From SM23-32 sp964434535 (GTDB taxonomy: Bacteria; Planctomycetota; Brocadiia; SM23-32): 64,000 nucleotides of DNA. The stretch spans positions 150,553 through 214,552 of the forward strand of contig CAYSWA010000001.1 in the NCBI GenBank assembly GCA_964434535.1, given 5' to 3'. The notes beneath the pieces were generated by a model. That model had not been told where the DNA came from. It made no database searches and saw nothing but the letters and a program-made list of their open reading frames with translations. Of this stretch, positions 1-7,440 are shown piece by piece. The translations under genes and the position numbers were made by a program. Positions within the stretch are counted from its first letter, which is position 1, and the number at the start of each line of letters is the position of its first letter.

Positions 1-876
1 CTGCTGCGCGCGATGTACGCCCTGGCGGTCGGGACGGCCCGCCCGTGGCAGAGCGTGCTGACCAGCGCCGAGGACTGGTGCAACGAGTACTACCGCGCCA
101 TCCAGCGCAAGGCGACGCACGTCTTCCGCAGCAGCTACCGCTCCTGCGGGCTGCTTCTGATCGACGACATACAGTTCATCCAGGGCAAAGCGGGCGGACA
201 GCAGGAGCTGCTCCACACCGTCAAGCACGTCCTGGGCAGGGGAGGGCGCGTGGGGCTGGCCGGCGTCTGCCGTCCCGAACAGCTCAACGAGGTCGAGCCC
301 GAGCTGGTGGCCCTGCTGCGCGGGGCCTTCCCGGCCGTGCTGGTCCGCCCCCCGCTGGAGGAGCGCATCGAGGTGGCCCGGGCGCTCGCCGTGCGCAGGG
401 GGCTCGACGCGGTCCAGGAGGTCCACCGGCTCATCGCGCGGGACTTCGGCGAGAGCCTCGCCGTGATGGACGCCGCCCTCTGCCGGCTCGCCCTCTACGC
501 GGGGCTGGAGGGCTGCGGCAAGCTGGAGCTGGCGCCCGCCCGAGACGCCCTCGCCGTGATGCGCCCGGCCACGGGCCAGGCGGTCACCGTCGAGGCCGTG
601 CGCGACGCCGTGGTCGAGTGCCAGCCCGTCACGCGCGAGCAGATCGCCGGACGTTCCCGCCGGCGCGGCATCTGCCGGGCCCGCCACGTGGCCATCTACC
701 TGTCGCGCCGGCTCACCGATGCCTCGCTCAGCGAGATCGGCGCGGCCTTCGGCGGGCTGAGCCACAGCACCGTCAAGCACGCCGTGGACAAGATCGCCGA
801 GGAGCGGCGCACCGACGAGGCCCTCGCCCGCACGCTGGAGGGCATCGAGCGGCGCCTGACCGGCCCCCCCGCCTGA
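1..876 (+). CDS. DnaA-family protein, divergent, 5' end outside window
   Basis: The frame is open from base 1, so the N-terminus lies outside the window. What remains matches DnaA from just after the Walker A lysine (LLRAMYAL aligns with the LLHAVGN segment) through domain IV. Walker B is clear (LLLIDDIQFIQGK), and the C-terminal helix-turn-helix signature reads AFGGLSHSTVKHAVDKI. Several diagnostic positions differ from replication initiators: the sensor 1 segment reads AGVCRP instead of TSDRxP, the sensor 2 arginine of NVRELEGAL is absent (SLAVMDAAL), and the RDH of the DNA-binding signature is LSH. DnaA family membership is sound. Whether this is the true initiator or a paralogue is open, and the sodA neighbour is not an origin-type neighbour. 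Convergent with the superoxide dismutase gene. Confidence 0.82.
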   Translation: MLRAMYALAVGTARPWQSVLTSAEDWCNEYYRAIQRKATHVFRSSYRSCGLLLIDDIQFIQGKAGGQQELLHTVKHVLGRGGRVGLAGVCRPEQLNEVEPELVALLRGAFPAVLVRPPLEERIEVARALAVRRGLDAVQEVHRLIARDFGESLAVMDAALCRLALYAGLEGCGKLELAPARDALAVMRPATGQAVTVEAVRDAVVECQPVTREQIAGRSRRRGICRARHVAIYLSRRLTDASLSEIGAAFGGLSHSTVKHAVDKIAEERRTDEALARTLEGIERRLTGPPA

Positions 877-892
877 AGCGCGCCGGACTTGC

Positions 893-1627
893 TCAGCGCC
901 GGGCCGCCTGGTAGCGTTCGCCGGCGAACTGCCAGTTGGCCACGGCCATGAAGCCGTCCACGTAGCGGGCGCGCTCGTTCTGGTAGTCCAGGTAGTAGGC
1001 ATGCTCCCAGGCGTCGCAGACCAGCAGCGGCACAACGCCCCATACCGTCAGGTTCTGGTGCTTCTCCGCCTGGAGGACCAGGACCTTGTCCCCGACCGGC
1101 TCGTAGGCCACCACGCCCCAGCCGCTCGCTTCGACGGCGCCGGTGGCGGCGGCGAACTGGGCCAGGAAGGCGCTGAGTGAGCCGAAGTCGCGCTCGACGG
1201 CGTCGGCCAGCGGGCCGGCCGGCGGCGCGCCGCCCGGCGTCATGCTCTGCCAGTAGAGGGTGTGCAGCACGTGGCCGGAGCCGTGGAAGGCCAGGTCGCG
1301 GCTCAGCGTCTTGATGGCGCCGTAGTGGCCGGCCTCCCCTGCGGCGGCCAGCTTCTCCAGCGTGGCGTTCAGGCCGTTGACGTAGCCCTGGTGGTGCTTT
1401 CCGTGGTGGAGCGCGAGCGTCCGGCGGCCCAGGAACGGCTCCAGGGCGTCGTAGCCGTAGGGCAGGGGAGGCAGCATGTAGGCGCCGCCCTCCATGGCGC
1501 CGAGCGCGCCGGCGCCGATCCCGAGCGGTCCGCTCGATGAGCAGGGCGCGCCCGTTCCCACGGCCATGGCCGCCGTGCCGAGCCCGAATGCCTTGATGAA
1601 ACCTCGCCGGTCCATACCGTCCTGCAT
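893..1627 (-). CDS. Superoxide dismutase [Fe/Mn], Tat-exported
   Basis: Detoxifies superoxide to peroxide and oxygen. The four metal ligands are visible: His74 (LALHHGKHH), His122 (HVLHTLYW), Asp205 and His209 (DAWEHAYYLDYQ). The first 50 residues are extra relative to the usual 200-residue enzyme and form a twin-arginine signal (RRGFIKAFG followed by an Ala/Gly-rich hydrophobic stretch), so the enzyme should be exported folded. Metal choice cannot be read safely. The start is ATG at 1627; an in-frame ATG at 1615 directly before the RR motif is equally possible. A TTGACA-17-TACGCT promoter sits about 75 bases upstream, so it is probably monocistronic. Confidence 0.93.
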   Translation of the reverse strand: MQDGMDRRGFIKAFGLGTAAMAVGTGAPCSSSGPLGIGAGALGAMEGGAYMLPPLPYGYDALEPFLGRRTLALHHGKHHQGYVNGLNATLEKLAAAGEAGHYGAIKTLSRDLAFHGSGHVLHTLYWQSMTPGGAPPAGPLADAVERDFGSLSAFLAQFAAATGAVEASGWGVVAYEPVGDKVLVLQAEKHQNLTVWGVVPLLVCDAWEHAYYLDYQNERARYVDGFMAVANWQFAGERYQAARR

Positions 1628-1702
1628 GGCAGGCTACCCCCGTTCGACAGTGTGGCGGGAAAGGGGCGCCCGGGCCCCCGCCGGGGGCGCCCTCATGGTC
1701 CC

Positions 1703-1731
1703 AGCGTAGTCGGGCCGGGGACGCCTGTCAA
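1703..1731 (-). promoter_or_regulatory. Predicted sigma70-type promoter of the superoxide dismutase gene
   Basis: On the minus strand the -35 box TTGACA (1731-1726) and -10 box TACGCT (1708-1703) are separated by exactly 17 nt. It fires toward the dismutase start, leaving a leader of about 70 nt. Confidence 0.55.
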
Positions 1732-1757
1732 CCCCGACGGCTGAGCGGGCCGGGGCC

Positions 1758-2750
1758 TCAATCCGTCAGGATCTGCTCGATGGCCGCGAGCTCGTCTTCG
1801 GTGAAGGGCGGGGCGTCGAAGGCGGCCACGTTCTCCTCGATCTGGCCGACGCGGCTGGCGCCGATCAGCGCGCTGGTGACGCGCTCGTCGCGCAGCACCC
1901 AGGCCAGGGCCATCTGGGCGAGCGCCTGACCCCGGTCGGACGCGATCTGGTTGAGCCGGCGGACCTTCGCCAGCTTCTGGTCGGTGATGTGCTCGGGCTT
2001 GAGGAAACCGCCCGCCTTCGCGGCGCGGGAGTCCTCCGGAATCCCGCCGAGGTACTTGTCGGTCAGCACGCCCTGCGCCAGGGGGCAGAAGACGATCACG
2101 CCGACGCCGAGCTCGCCGCACGCATCGAGCAGGCCGCCCTCGATCCAGCGGTCGAGCATGGAGTAGCTCGGCTGGTGGATCAGCAGGGGGGTGCCGAGTT
2201 CGTCGAGGACCTCGGCGGCGCGGCGGGTGGTCTCGGCGTCGTAGGAGCTGATGCCGGCGTAGAGCGCCTTGCCCTGGCGCACGGCGGTGTCGAGCGCTCC
2301 GAGCGTCTCCTCCAGGGGCGTGTCGGGGTCGGGCCGGTGGGAGTAGAAGATGTCCACGTAGTCGAGCCCGAGGCGCTGGAGGGACTGTTCGAGGCTGGCC
2401 AGCAGGTACTTGCGCGCGCCCCACTCGCCGTAGGGCCCCGGCCACATGTAGTAGCCGGCCTTGGTGGAGATGATCAGCTCGTCGCGGTGGGCGGCGAAGT
2501 CCTGGCGCAGGATGCGGCCGACGTTGCGCTCGGCGGAGCCGGCGGGTGGGCCGTAGTTGTTGGCCAGGTCGAAGTGGGTGACGCCGAGGTCGAAGGCCCG
2601 GCGCAGCATGGCGCGGGCGGTCTGCTGGTCGTCGACGTCGCCGAAGTTGTGCCAGCATCCCAGGGAGATGGCGGGCAGCTTCAGCCCGGACCGCCCGCAG
2701 CGGCGGTAGGTCATCCGTTCATACCTGTCCTCGGCGAATCGGCGGCTCAT
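1758..2750 (-). CDS. gpr: Aldo/keto reductase, YghZ/Gpr type
   Basis: A 330-residue NADPH-dependent aldo/keto reductase closely resembling E. coli YghZ, the L-glyceraldehyde 3-phosphate reductase that also reduces methylglyoxal. Shared stretches include SLGCWHNFG, FDLANNYGPP, STKAGYYMWPGPYG and LIHQPSYSMLDRW. The catalytic tetrad is Asp61, Tyr66, Lys97 and His138. The start has a strong ribosome site (GGAAGGAGG, 6 nt before ATG). It is the last gene of a minus-strand run after the MEMO1-AMMECR1 fusion and ThuA genes, with gaps of under 30 nt, so cotranscription is likely. Substrate specificity is inferred from similarity only. Confidence 0.93.
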   Translation of the reverse strand: MSRRFAEDRYERMTYRRCGRSGLKLPAISLGCWHNFGDVDDQQTARAMLRRAFDLGVTHFDLANNYGPPAGSAERNVGRILRQDFAAHRDELIISTKAGYYMWPGPYGEWGARKYLLASLEQSLQRLGLDYVDIFYSHRPDPDTPLEETLGALDTAVRQGKALYAGISSYDAETTRRAAEVLDELGTPLLIHQPSYSMLDRWIEGGLLDACGELGVGVIVFCPLAQGVLTDKYLGGIPEDSRAAKAGGFLKPEHITDQKLAKVRRLNQIASDRGQALAQMALAWVLRDERVTSALIGASRVGQIEENVAAFDAPPFTEDELAAIEQILTD

Positions 2751-2778
2751 GGCAGACCTCCTTCCCGGGGCAGTTTCC

Positions 2779-3513
2779 TCAGGCGCCGACCTGTTCGAGC
2801 GGCTCGACGTTCGCCACCTTCGGCTTCATCGGGTTCTGCACCGGGGCGGCCCAGCGGACGGCGTTGGTGATGACGCGCTGGATCTGCGCGTCCTTGAAGA
2901 TGGGGAACGTCTCGTGTCCGGGGCGGAAGTAGAAGACCTTGCCGCTGCCGCGGTGGTAGCAGACGCCGCTGCGGAAGACCTCGCCGCCCTGGAACCAGCT
3001 CACCAGCACCAGGTTGTCCGGCCGGGGGATGTCGAAGAACTCGCCGTACATCTCCGTGTGGGGCAGCTCGACGTACTCGCCGAGGCCCTCGGCGATGGGA
3101 TGGCCCGGCTGCACGACCCAGAGCCGCTCCTTCTCGCCGATCTCGCGCCACTTCAGCACGCATGAGGTGCCCATCAGGCGGCGGAAGATCTTCGAGAAGT
3201 GCGCCGAGTGCAGGCAGATCAGCCCCATGCCGTCCAGCACGCGCCGCTGCACGCGGTCCACGACCTCGTCCTGCACCTCGTTGTGCGCCATGTGCCCCCA
3301 CCAGGTCAGCACGTCGGTGGCCTCCAGCACCTCTTCGGTCAGGCCGTGCTCGGGCTCGTCGAGCGTCGCGGTGCGCGCCTCGATGTCCGGCTCGGCCCCC
3401 AGGAACTCGGCGATGACGGCGTGCATGCCGTCGGGGTAGACGGCCCGGACGGCGTCGCTGGACTTCTCGTGGCGGCCTTCGTTCCACACGGTCACGCGGA
3501 TTGCGTCGGCCAT
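2779..3513 (-). CDS. ThuA-like domain protein
   Basis: A 244-residue protein of the ThuA (trehalose utilisation) family, a class I glutamine amidotransferase-like fold common in sugar-degradation clusters of PVC bacteria. Recognisable features are the N-terminal strand IRVTVWNEGRHE, the acidic TLDEPEHGLTEEVL segment, the DVLTWWGHMAHNEV strand-turn and the C-terminal GKVFYFRPGHETFP segment. The frame is open further upstream, but ATG at 3513 has a good ribosome site (GGAAGGGAG) and begins at the conserved first strand. It lies 19 nt after the fusion gene and 28 nt before the aldo/keto reductase. The exact reaction is unknown; sugar catabolism is inferred. Confidence 0.85.
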   Translation of the reverse strand: MADAIRVTVWNEGRHEKSSDAVRAVYPDGMHAVIAEFLGAEPDIEARTATLDEPEHGLTEEVLEATDVLTWWGHMAHNEVQDEVVDRVQRRVLDGMGLICLHSAHFSKIFRRLMGTSCVLKWREIGEKERLWVVQPGHPIAEGLGEYVELPHTEMYGEFFDIPRPDNLVLVSWFQGGEVFRSGVCYHRGSGKVFYFRPGHETFPIFKDAQIQRVITNAVRWAAPVQNPMKPKVANVEPLEQVGA

Positions 3514-3532
3514 TGGTTCGGCTCCCTTCCTG

Positions 3533-5158
3533 TCAGGTGCCCCGCTCCGCTCCCGCGCGGGCGGTGGGTGCTGAGTCTTCTTCGCCAAAGACCGTGGCGG
3601 TGAAGCGGTAGATGGACGTGCCGTCCCACTGCCAGGCATCCGGCGGCAGGCCGGCCTTGCGGCAGGTCTGCTCGATGAACTGCCGGGCCGTCCAGCCGTT
3701 CTCGGTCGCGACCTGCGGCAGCAGCACGCCGCTGCGGCGGCCGGCCACGACCATCAACCCGTCGCGCCCGACCTCTACGTCCTCTACCCCTCGCGCGAGC
3801 TTCATGGGGCCGAGCACGCTGATCTCGAGCTCGATCTCGGCCGGCTCGTCCGGCCGGACCGGCGGGAAGCGGGGGTCGCGGGCCGCCGCCGCCGCCACCT
3901 CCCGCACGCAGCGGCAGAGCGACCCGCGCGCGACGACGTGCCCGATGCACCCGCGCAGCCGCCCTTCTCGCTTCAGCGTCACGAAGGCCGCGCCGTTGCG
4001 GCGCAGGGAGGGCGGGACGGCGCCCTCGTCGCCCTCGGCGGCGGGCTCGCCGCGCGCCGCCCGCTCCACGCTCGCCCGCGCCAGGTCCAGCAGGAAACGC
4101 CGGTCCTCGTTGCTCAGCGGCGGCTCGTCCTCGCTTTGCCGGTTGGGCTGCGGGGACTTCATCTCGGGCAGGCAGCCGGCCGGGCTCAGGGCCGCCGCCG
4201 CAACGTAGCTGACGCAGTAGTCGGCCTGGCCCGTCGTCCCGCCGGAGTTGGCCCAGCGCAGGAACTGCGCCCTGGCCTCGGGCCAGCTCTCCAGCAGCGT
4301 CAGGGCGATCCGCACTGGCTGGCCCCCGCAGACGGTGGGATTGCGCCCCTCGTGGTAGCGGCCGAACGCCTCGGCGTCGAGCGCCTTGATGTGGCGGACG
4401 CCCTCCATGTCCAGCGCTTCGATCCGCTCCAGCAGCTTCTCGCCCCCTTCCTTGCCGAAGGGTGCGAAGCCCCGCCCATAGTGCGTGAAGTCCGTGCTGA
4501 CGACGATGAGCGTGTCCTCCTCGACGATCTCGGCGATGCCGGCCGCCGCCGCGCGGCACTGCGCGGGGCTGAGCCGCCCGACCAGGATCGGCACGATCTT
4601 GGGCGGCTCGGGCCAGAGCGCCTGGAGGAACGGTAGCTGGACCTCCAGGCAGTGCTCGCGCACGTGGGGGTATCGCATGGCGTGGAACGGCTGGCGACGG
4701 GTGAGCCGCTCGACCGCCTCGACGTCCACCGGCACGCGCCCCAGGGGCGTATCGTAGGCCGAGAACTGCGCCACGCTGCACGCGCCGAAGAGCCGCGTGA
4801 AGTGGCTCGGCCCGATCAGCACCACGCGCGAGGGGCGCTCGCGCCCGGCCAGCAGCTTGTAGGCGAACGCGGCCGTCGGCGCGCTGTAGGCGTAGCCGGC
4901 GTGGGGGACGATGAGCGCACGCACGACGCCGCCCGCGGGCGCAGTGGGATCGGCGCGGCCCAGGTGGCGCTCGACCTCCTCGCGCAGGGCGCCGGCCGCC
5001 TCGGGATAGAAGGCGCCGGCCACGGCAGGGGGGCGGGCCGGCAGGAACGACGCCTCGCAAGGTGGTTCCACCAGCCCCGACAGCGCGAGGACGGCCACCG
5101 TCGCAGCGCAACTCGTCCGGGCGAAGCCGCGCTCGTTGACCTCGTGGATGACCTTCAA
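3533..5158 (-). CDS. AmmeMemoRadiSam system protein B/A fusion (MEMO1-AMMECR1)
   Basis: A 541-residue fusion of a MEMO1 domain (about 40-330) and an AMMECR1 domain (about 350-535). The MEMO1 part keeps the dioxygenase-like residues His86 (PHAGYAYS), His119 (GPSHF), His226 (STDFTHYG) and Cys277 (PTVCGGQ); the AMMECR1 part has the hallmark LRGCIGH. In many bacteria these two domains accompany a radical SAM protein (AmmeMemoRadiSam system), but none is visible here. The start is TTG at 5158: it has GGAGG 8 nt upstream and follows a TTGCAG-17-TACGCT promoter by about 20 nt. The first 40 residues include a hydrophobic stretch (CAATVAVLALSGLV) resembling a signal or anchor, odd for proteins usually cytosolic. 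Biochemical function of the system is not established. Confidence 0.88.
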   Translation of the reverse strand: MKVIHEVNERGFARTSCAATVAVLALSGLVEPPCEASFLPARPPAVAGAFYPEAAGALREEVERHLGRADPTAPAGGVVRALIVPHAGYAYSAPTAAFAYKLLAGRERPSRVVLIGPSHFTRLFGACSVAQFSAYDTPLGRVPVDVEAVERLTRRQPFHAMRYPHVREHCLEVQLPFLQALWPEPPKIVPILVGRLSPAQCRAAAAGIAEIVEEDTLIVVSTDFTHYGRGFAPFGKEGGEKLLERIEALDMEGVRHIKALDAEAFGRYHEGRNPTVCGGQPVRIALTLLESWPEARAQFLRWANSGGTTGQADYCVSYVAAAALSPAGCLPEMKSPQPNRQSEDEPPLSNEDRRFLLDLARASVERAARGEPAAEGDEGAVPPSLRRNGAAFVTLKREGRLRGCIGHVVARGSLCRCVREVAAAAARDPRFPPVRPDEPAEIELEISVLGPMKLARGVEDVEVGRDGLMVVAGRRSGVLLPQVATENGWTARQFIEQTCRKAGLPPDAWQWDGTSIYRFTATVFGEEDSAPTARAGAERGT

Positions 5159-5186
5159 GTCGCTGCCCTCCTCGTCCCAAGCCACC

Positions 5187-5215
5187 AGCGTACCCCAAAC
5201 GGCGGCGGCCTGCAA
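5187..5215 (-). promoter_or_regulatory. Predicted promoter of the MEMO1-AMMECR1 / ThuA / AKR operon
   Basis: Minus-strand TTGCAG (5215-5210), 17-nt spacer, TACGCT (5192-5187). Transcription would begin near 5180, which rules out start codons further upstream and supports TTG 5158. Confidence 0.5.
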
Positions 5216-5226
5216 AGCCTGCCGCG

Positions 5227-5256
5227 TTGCGCGCGCTCGGCCCCTTGCCCTAACAT
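5227..5256 (+). promoter_or_regulatory. Predicted promoter of tsaC
   Basis: TTGCGC, 18-nt spacer, TAACAT, ending 32 nt before the tsaC start; divergent to the promoter just upstream. Confidence 0.4.
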
Positions 5257-5287
5257 GGCGCCGAGCCCGACCGGAAGGGAGCCCGCG

Positions 5288-5896
5288 ATGCACACGGAGC
5301 GCCTACACGCCGCACGGCACAGCGACGTCGCCCGCGCCGCCGAGCTGCTGAGGCAGGGCCTGGTGGTGGCCTTCCCCACCGAGACCGTCTACGGCCTCGG
5401 CGTGCGGGCCGACCGCCCGGAAGCGATGCGCGAACTCGAGCGACTCAAAGCACGGCCGCCGGGCAAGCCGTTCGCGCGCCTGATCGCCTCGGCCGGGGAC
5501 ATGGAGCGCCACGCCGCCCCCGGCCCCGTGGCCCGGCGGCTCGCCGCCCGCTTCTGGCCTGGCCCCCTGACGCTGGTGGTGGCCGACGGCCGGGGCGGGC
5601 AGGTGGGCCTGCGCTGCCCGGACTGCGCCGTGACGCTGGCGCTGCTGCGCCGGGTCGGCGTGCCCGTGGCGGCGCCGAGCGCCAACCCGAGCGGCGAGCC
5701 GCCGGCCACCGACGCCGGGGAGGTGCTGGCGGCCTTCGAGGGGCGGATCGCCGCCGTGCTGGACGGGGGGCGGGCGGCCCTCGGCGTGGCCTCCACGGTG
5801 GTGCGCGCGAGCGGCGGCGCGCCCGAGGTGCTGCGGGAGGGCGCGATCCCGGCCGGCCGTATCCTGGAGGCGGCCGGCGGCGCGCATGCTACCTGA
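5288..5896 (+). CDS. tsaC: L-threonylcarbamoyladenylate synthase (TsaC/YrdC/Sua5 family)
   Basis: Makes threonylcarbamoyl-AMP from threonine, bicarbonate and ATP, the first step of t6A37 modification of ANN-decoding tRNAs. At 202 residues it is the short TsaC form without the Sua5 C-terminal domain. Conserved features are VAFPTETVYGLG near residue 30, the KARPPGKPF basic loop, FWPGPLTLV, and the PSANPSGEPPAT segment near 140. ATG 5288 has GGAAGGGAG upstream; a longer open frame upstream overlaps the divergent gene and is not used. No other t6A genes are nearby. Confidence 0.93.
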   Translation: MHTERLHAARHSDVARAAELLRQGLVVAFPTETVYGLGVRADRPEAMRELERLKARPPGKPFARLIASAGDMERHAAPGPVARRLAARFWPGPLTLVVADGRGGQVGLRCPDCAVTLALLRRVGVPVAAPSANPSGEPPATDAGEVLAAFEGRIAAVLDGGRAALGVASTVVRASGGAPEVLREGAIPAGRILEAAGGAHAT

Positions 5897-5901
5897 GGCG
5901 C

Positions 5902-7440
5902 TCAGGACTCCTCGCGGACGGGCAGCCCGACGGTGAAGGTCGTGCCCTGGCCGACGCCCGAGTCGACCCCGATGAAGCCGCCGTGCGCGCGCGCGATGTT
6001 GTAGGAGATCGCCAGGCCCAGCCCCATCCCGTCCGCCTTGGTGGTGAAGAACGGCTCGAAGACCTGCTCGATGCTCTCGGCGGGCATGCCGGGGCCGTTG
6101 TCAGCGACGGTGAGGATCAGGAATGACTCGCTCTGCTCGGATGCCTCCTTCAGCGAGTCGGGGTCGATCTTCGCTCGCGGGCGCACGTAGCCGTCGACGC
6201 GCAAGAGCGGCGCGTCGACCCCCTGGAGCACCTCCAGGGCGTTGCGCACGATGTTCAGGGCGAGCTGGCGCAGCCGGGGGCGGCTGATGGCCAGGGGCAG
6301 GGGACGGTCGATGACCGAGTGCTCGACGCGCACGCCCTCGGCGAGCCCCAGCGCCTGAAGGGTGGTGAAGACTTCGCCGACGACGTCGCTGGGATTGACC
6401 GTCTCCCCGATGGTAGGCTCCGAGGGGCGGGAGAGGTCGAGCAGGCCCTCGACGATGCTCTTGCACTGGCGGGCCTCGTCGGCCATGGCCTCCAGTTGCT
6501 CGCGCTCGGGCGCGTCCTCGGGCAGCTCGGCCAGCAGTATCTGGGTGTAGCCGAGGATGACGGCGATCGGGTTGTTCACTTCGTGGGCGACGCCGGCGGC
6601 CAGGCGGCCGACGCTGGCCATCTTCTCAGCGTCGATCAGTTGCCTCTGGTTGGCGGCGAGCGCGCGGGCCATGCTGTTGAAGCTGTCGGCGAGCTCGCGG
6701 AACTCGCCCGAGCCGTCCGCCTCGATGCTGCTGCCCAGCCGGCCGGCGGCGAGGGCCTTGGTGCCCTGAACGAGGGCGCCGACCGGCCGCACCACGGAGC
6801 GGTGGGTGTAGTAGATGATCAGCAGGCAGATCAGCAGGGCCACGGGGATGATGCCCTTGGAGATGGCGAGGCTCACGTTCCAGGCGCCCTTGGCGTTGCG
6901 CTCGGCGGCGAGGGTGCGCATCTCGAAGGCGAAGGCCAGGTTCTCGTTGAGCCGGGTGATGTCGCCGAGCACGTGGCGGCTGGCCTCCTCCAGTTCGCCC
7001 CCGTCGTCGGCGGGCGGCATCTGCATCTCGGCCCGGACCTTGGCCACCACGATGCGGTCCATGAAGATCGCCCGGAGGCGTTCGGCCGCCCGCCCCAGCT
7101 CCCCCAGGTAGCCGCGCTCCAGGTCGTCCAGCGGCCTCGCCAGCAGCGACTGGAACGAGTCTTCCATCCGCTCGTAGAGGTCGTGGAACTCGTTGACCTT
7201 GCGCCACTCGACCCCCTCGCCCTGGAGGAACTCCCGCTGGCAGCGGAACAGCTCCTCGGCCATCTGCCCGATCTCGAGGGCCTGGCGGCGCACCTCCTGC
7301 TGGATGCGGATCCGCTCGGCGGCGTTCTTGACCTTCTCCAGGTTGTAGAGCGTCACCAGCAGCGCCGCCCCGAAGACCGCCAGCACCAGCAGGAAGCCGA
7401 GCGCCAGGCGCATGCTGATCGTGCCGCCCGCCCGGCTCAT
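5902..7440 (-). CDS. Membrane sensor histidine kinase (HAMP-HisKA-HATPase)
   Basis: A 512-residue two-component sensor. A first membrane helix (about 10-32), a long helical extracytoplasmic region, a second helix (about 190-212, LICLLIIYYTH), then HAMP, a dimerisation/phosphoacceptor domain with AAGVAHEVNNPI (His near 285), and an ATPase domain with N box (LNIVRNALE), G1 (VADNGPGM), F box (FEPFFTTK) and G2 (GMGLGLAIS). The HEVNNP form is typical of NtrB/ZraS-like kinases. Its start overlaps the stop of the upstream FHA gene by 4 nt (ATGA), so the pair is translationally coupled. No response regulator lies beside it; the signal is unknown. Confidence 0.92.
   Translation of the reverse strand: MSRAGGTISMRLALGFLLVLAVFGAALLVTLYNLEKVKNAAERIRIQQEVRRQALEIGQMAEELFRCQREFLQGEGVEWRKVNEFHDLYERMEDSFQSLLARPLDDLERGYLGELGRAAERLRAIFMDRIVVAKVRAEMQMPPADDGGELEEASRHVLGDITRLNENLAFAFEMRTLAAERNAKGAWNVSLAISKGIIPVALLICLLIIYYTHRSVVRPVGALVQGTKALAAGRLGSSIEADGSGEFRELADSFNSMARALAANQRQLIDAEKMASVGRLAAGVAHEVNNPIAVILGYTQILLAELPEDAPEREQLEAMADEARQCKSIVEGLLDLSRPSEPTIGETVNPSDVVGEVFTTLQALGLAEGVRVEHSVIDRPLPLAISRPRLRQLALNIVRNALEVLQGVDAPLLRVDGYVRPRAKIDPDSLKEASEQSESFLILTVADNGPGMPAESIEQVFEPFFTTKADGMGLGLAISYNIARAHGGFIGVDSGVGQGTTFTVGLPVREES

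Noticed and set aside
5159..5293. N-terminal extension of the MEMO1-AMMECR1 fusion to an ATG at 5293
   Set aside because: It would overlap the tsaC start and both predicted promoters, and encodes only Arg/Ala-rich sequence.
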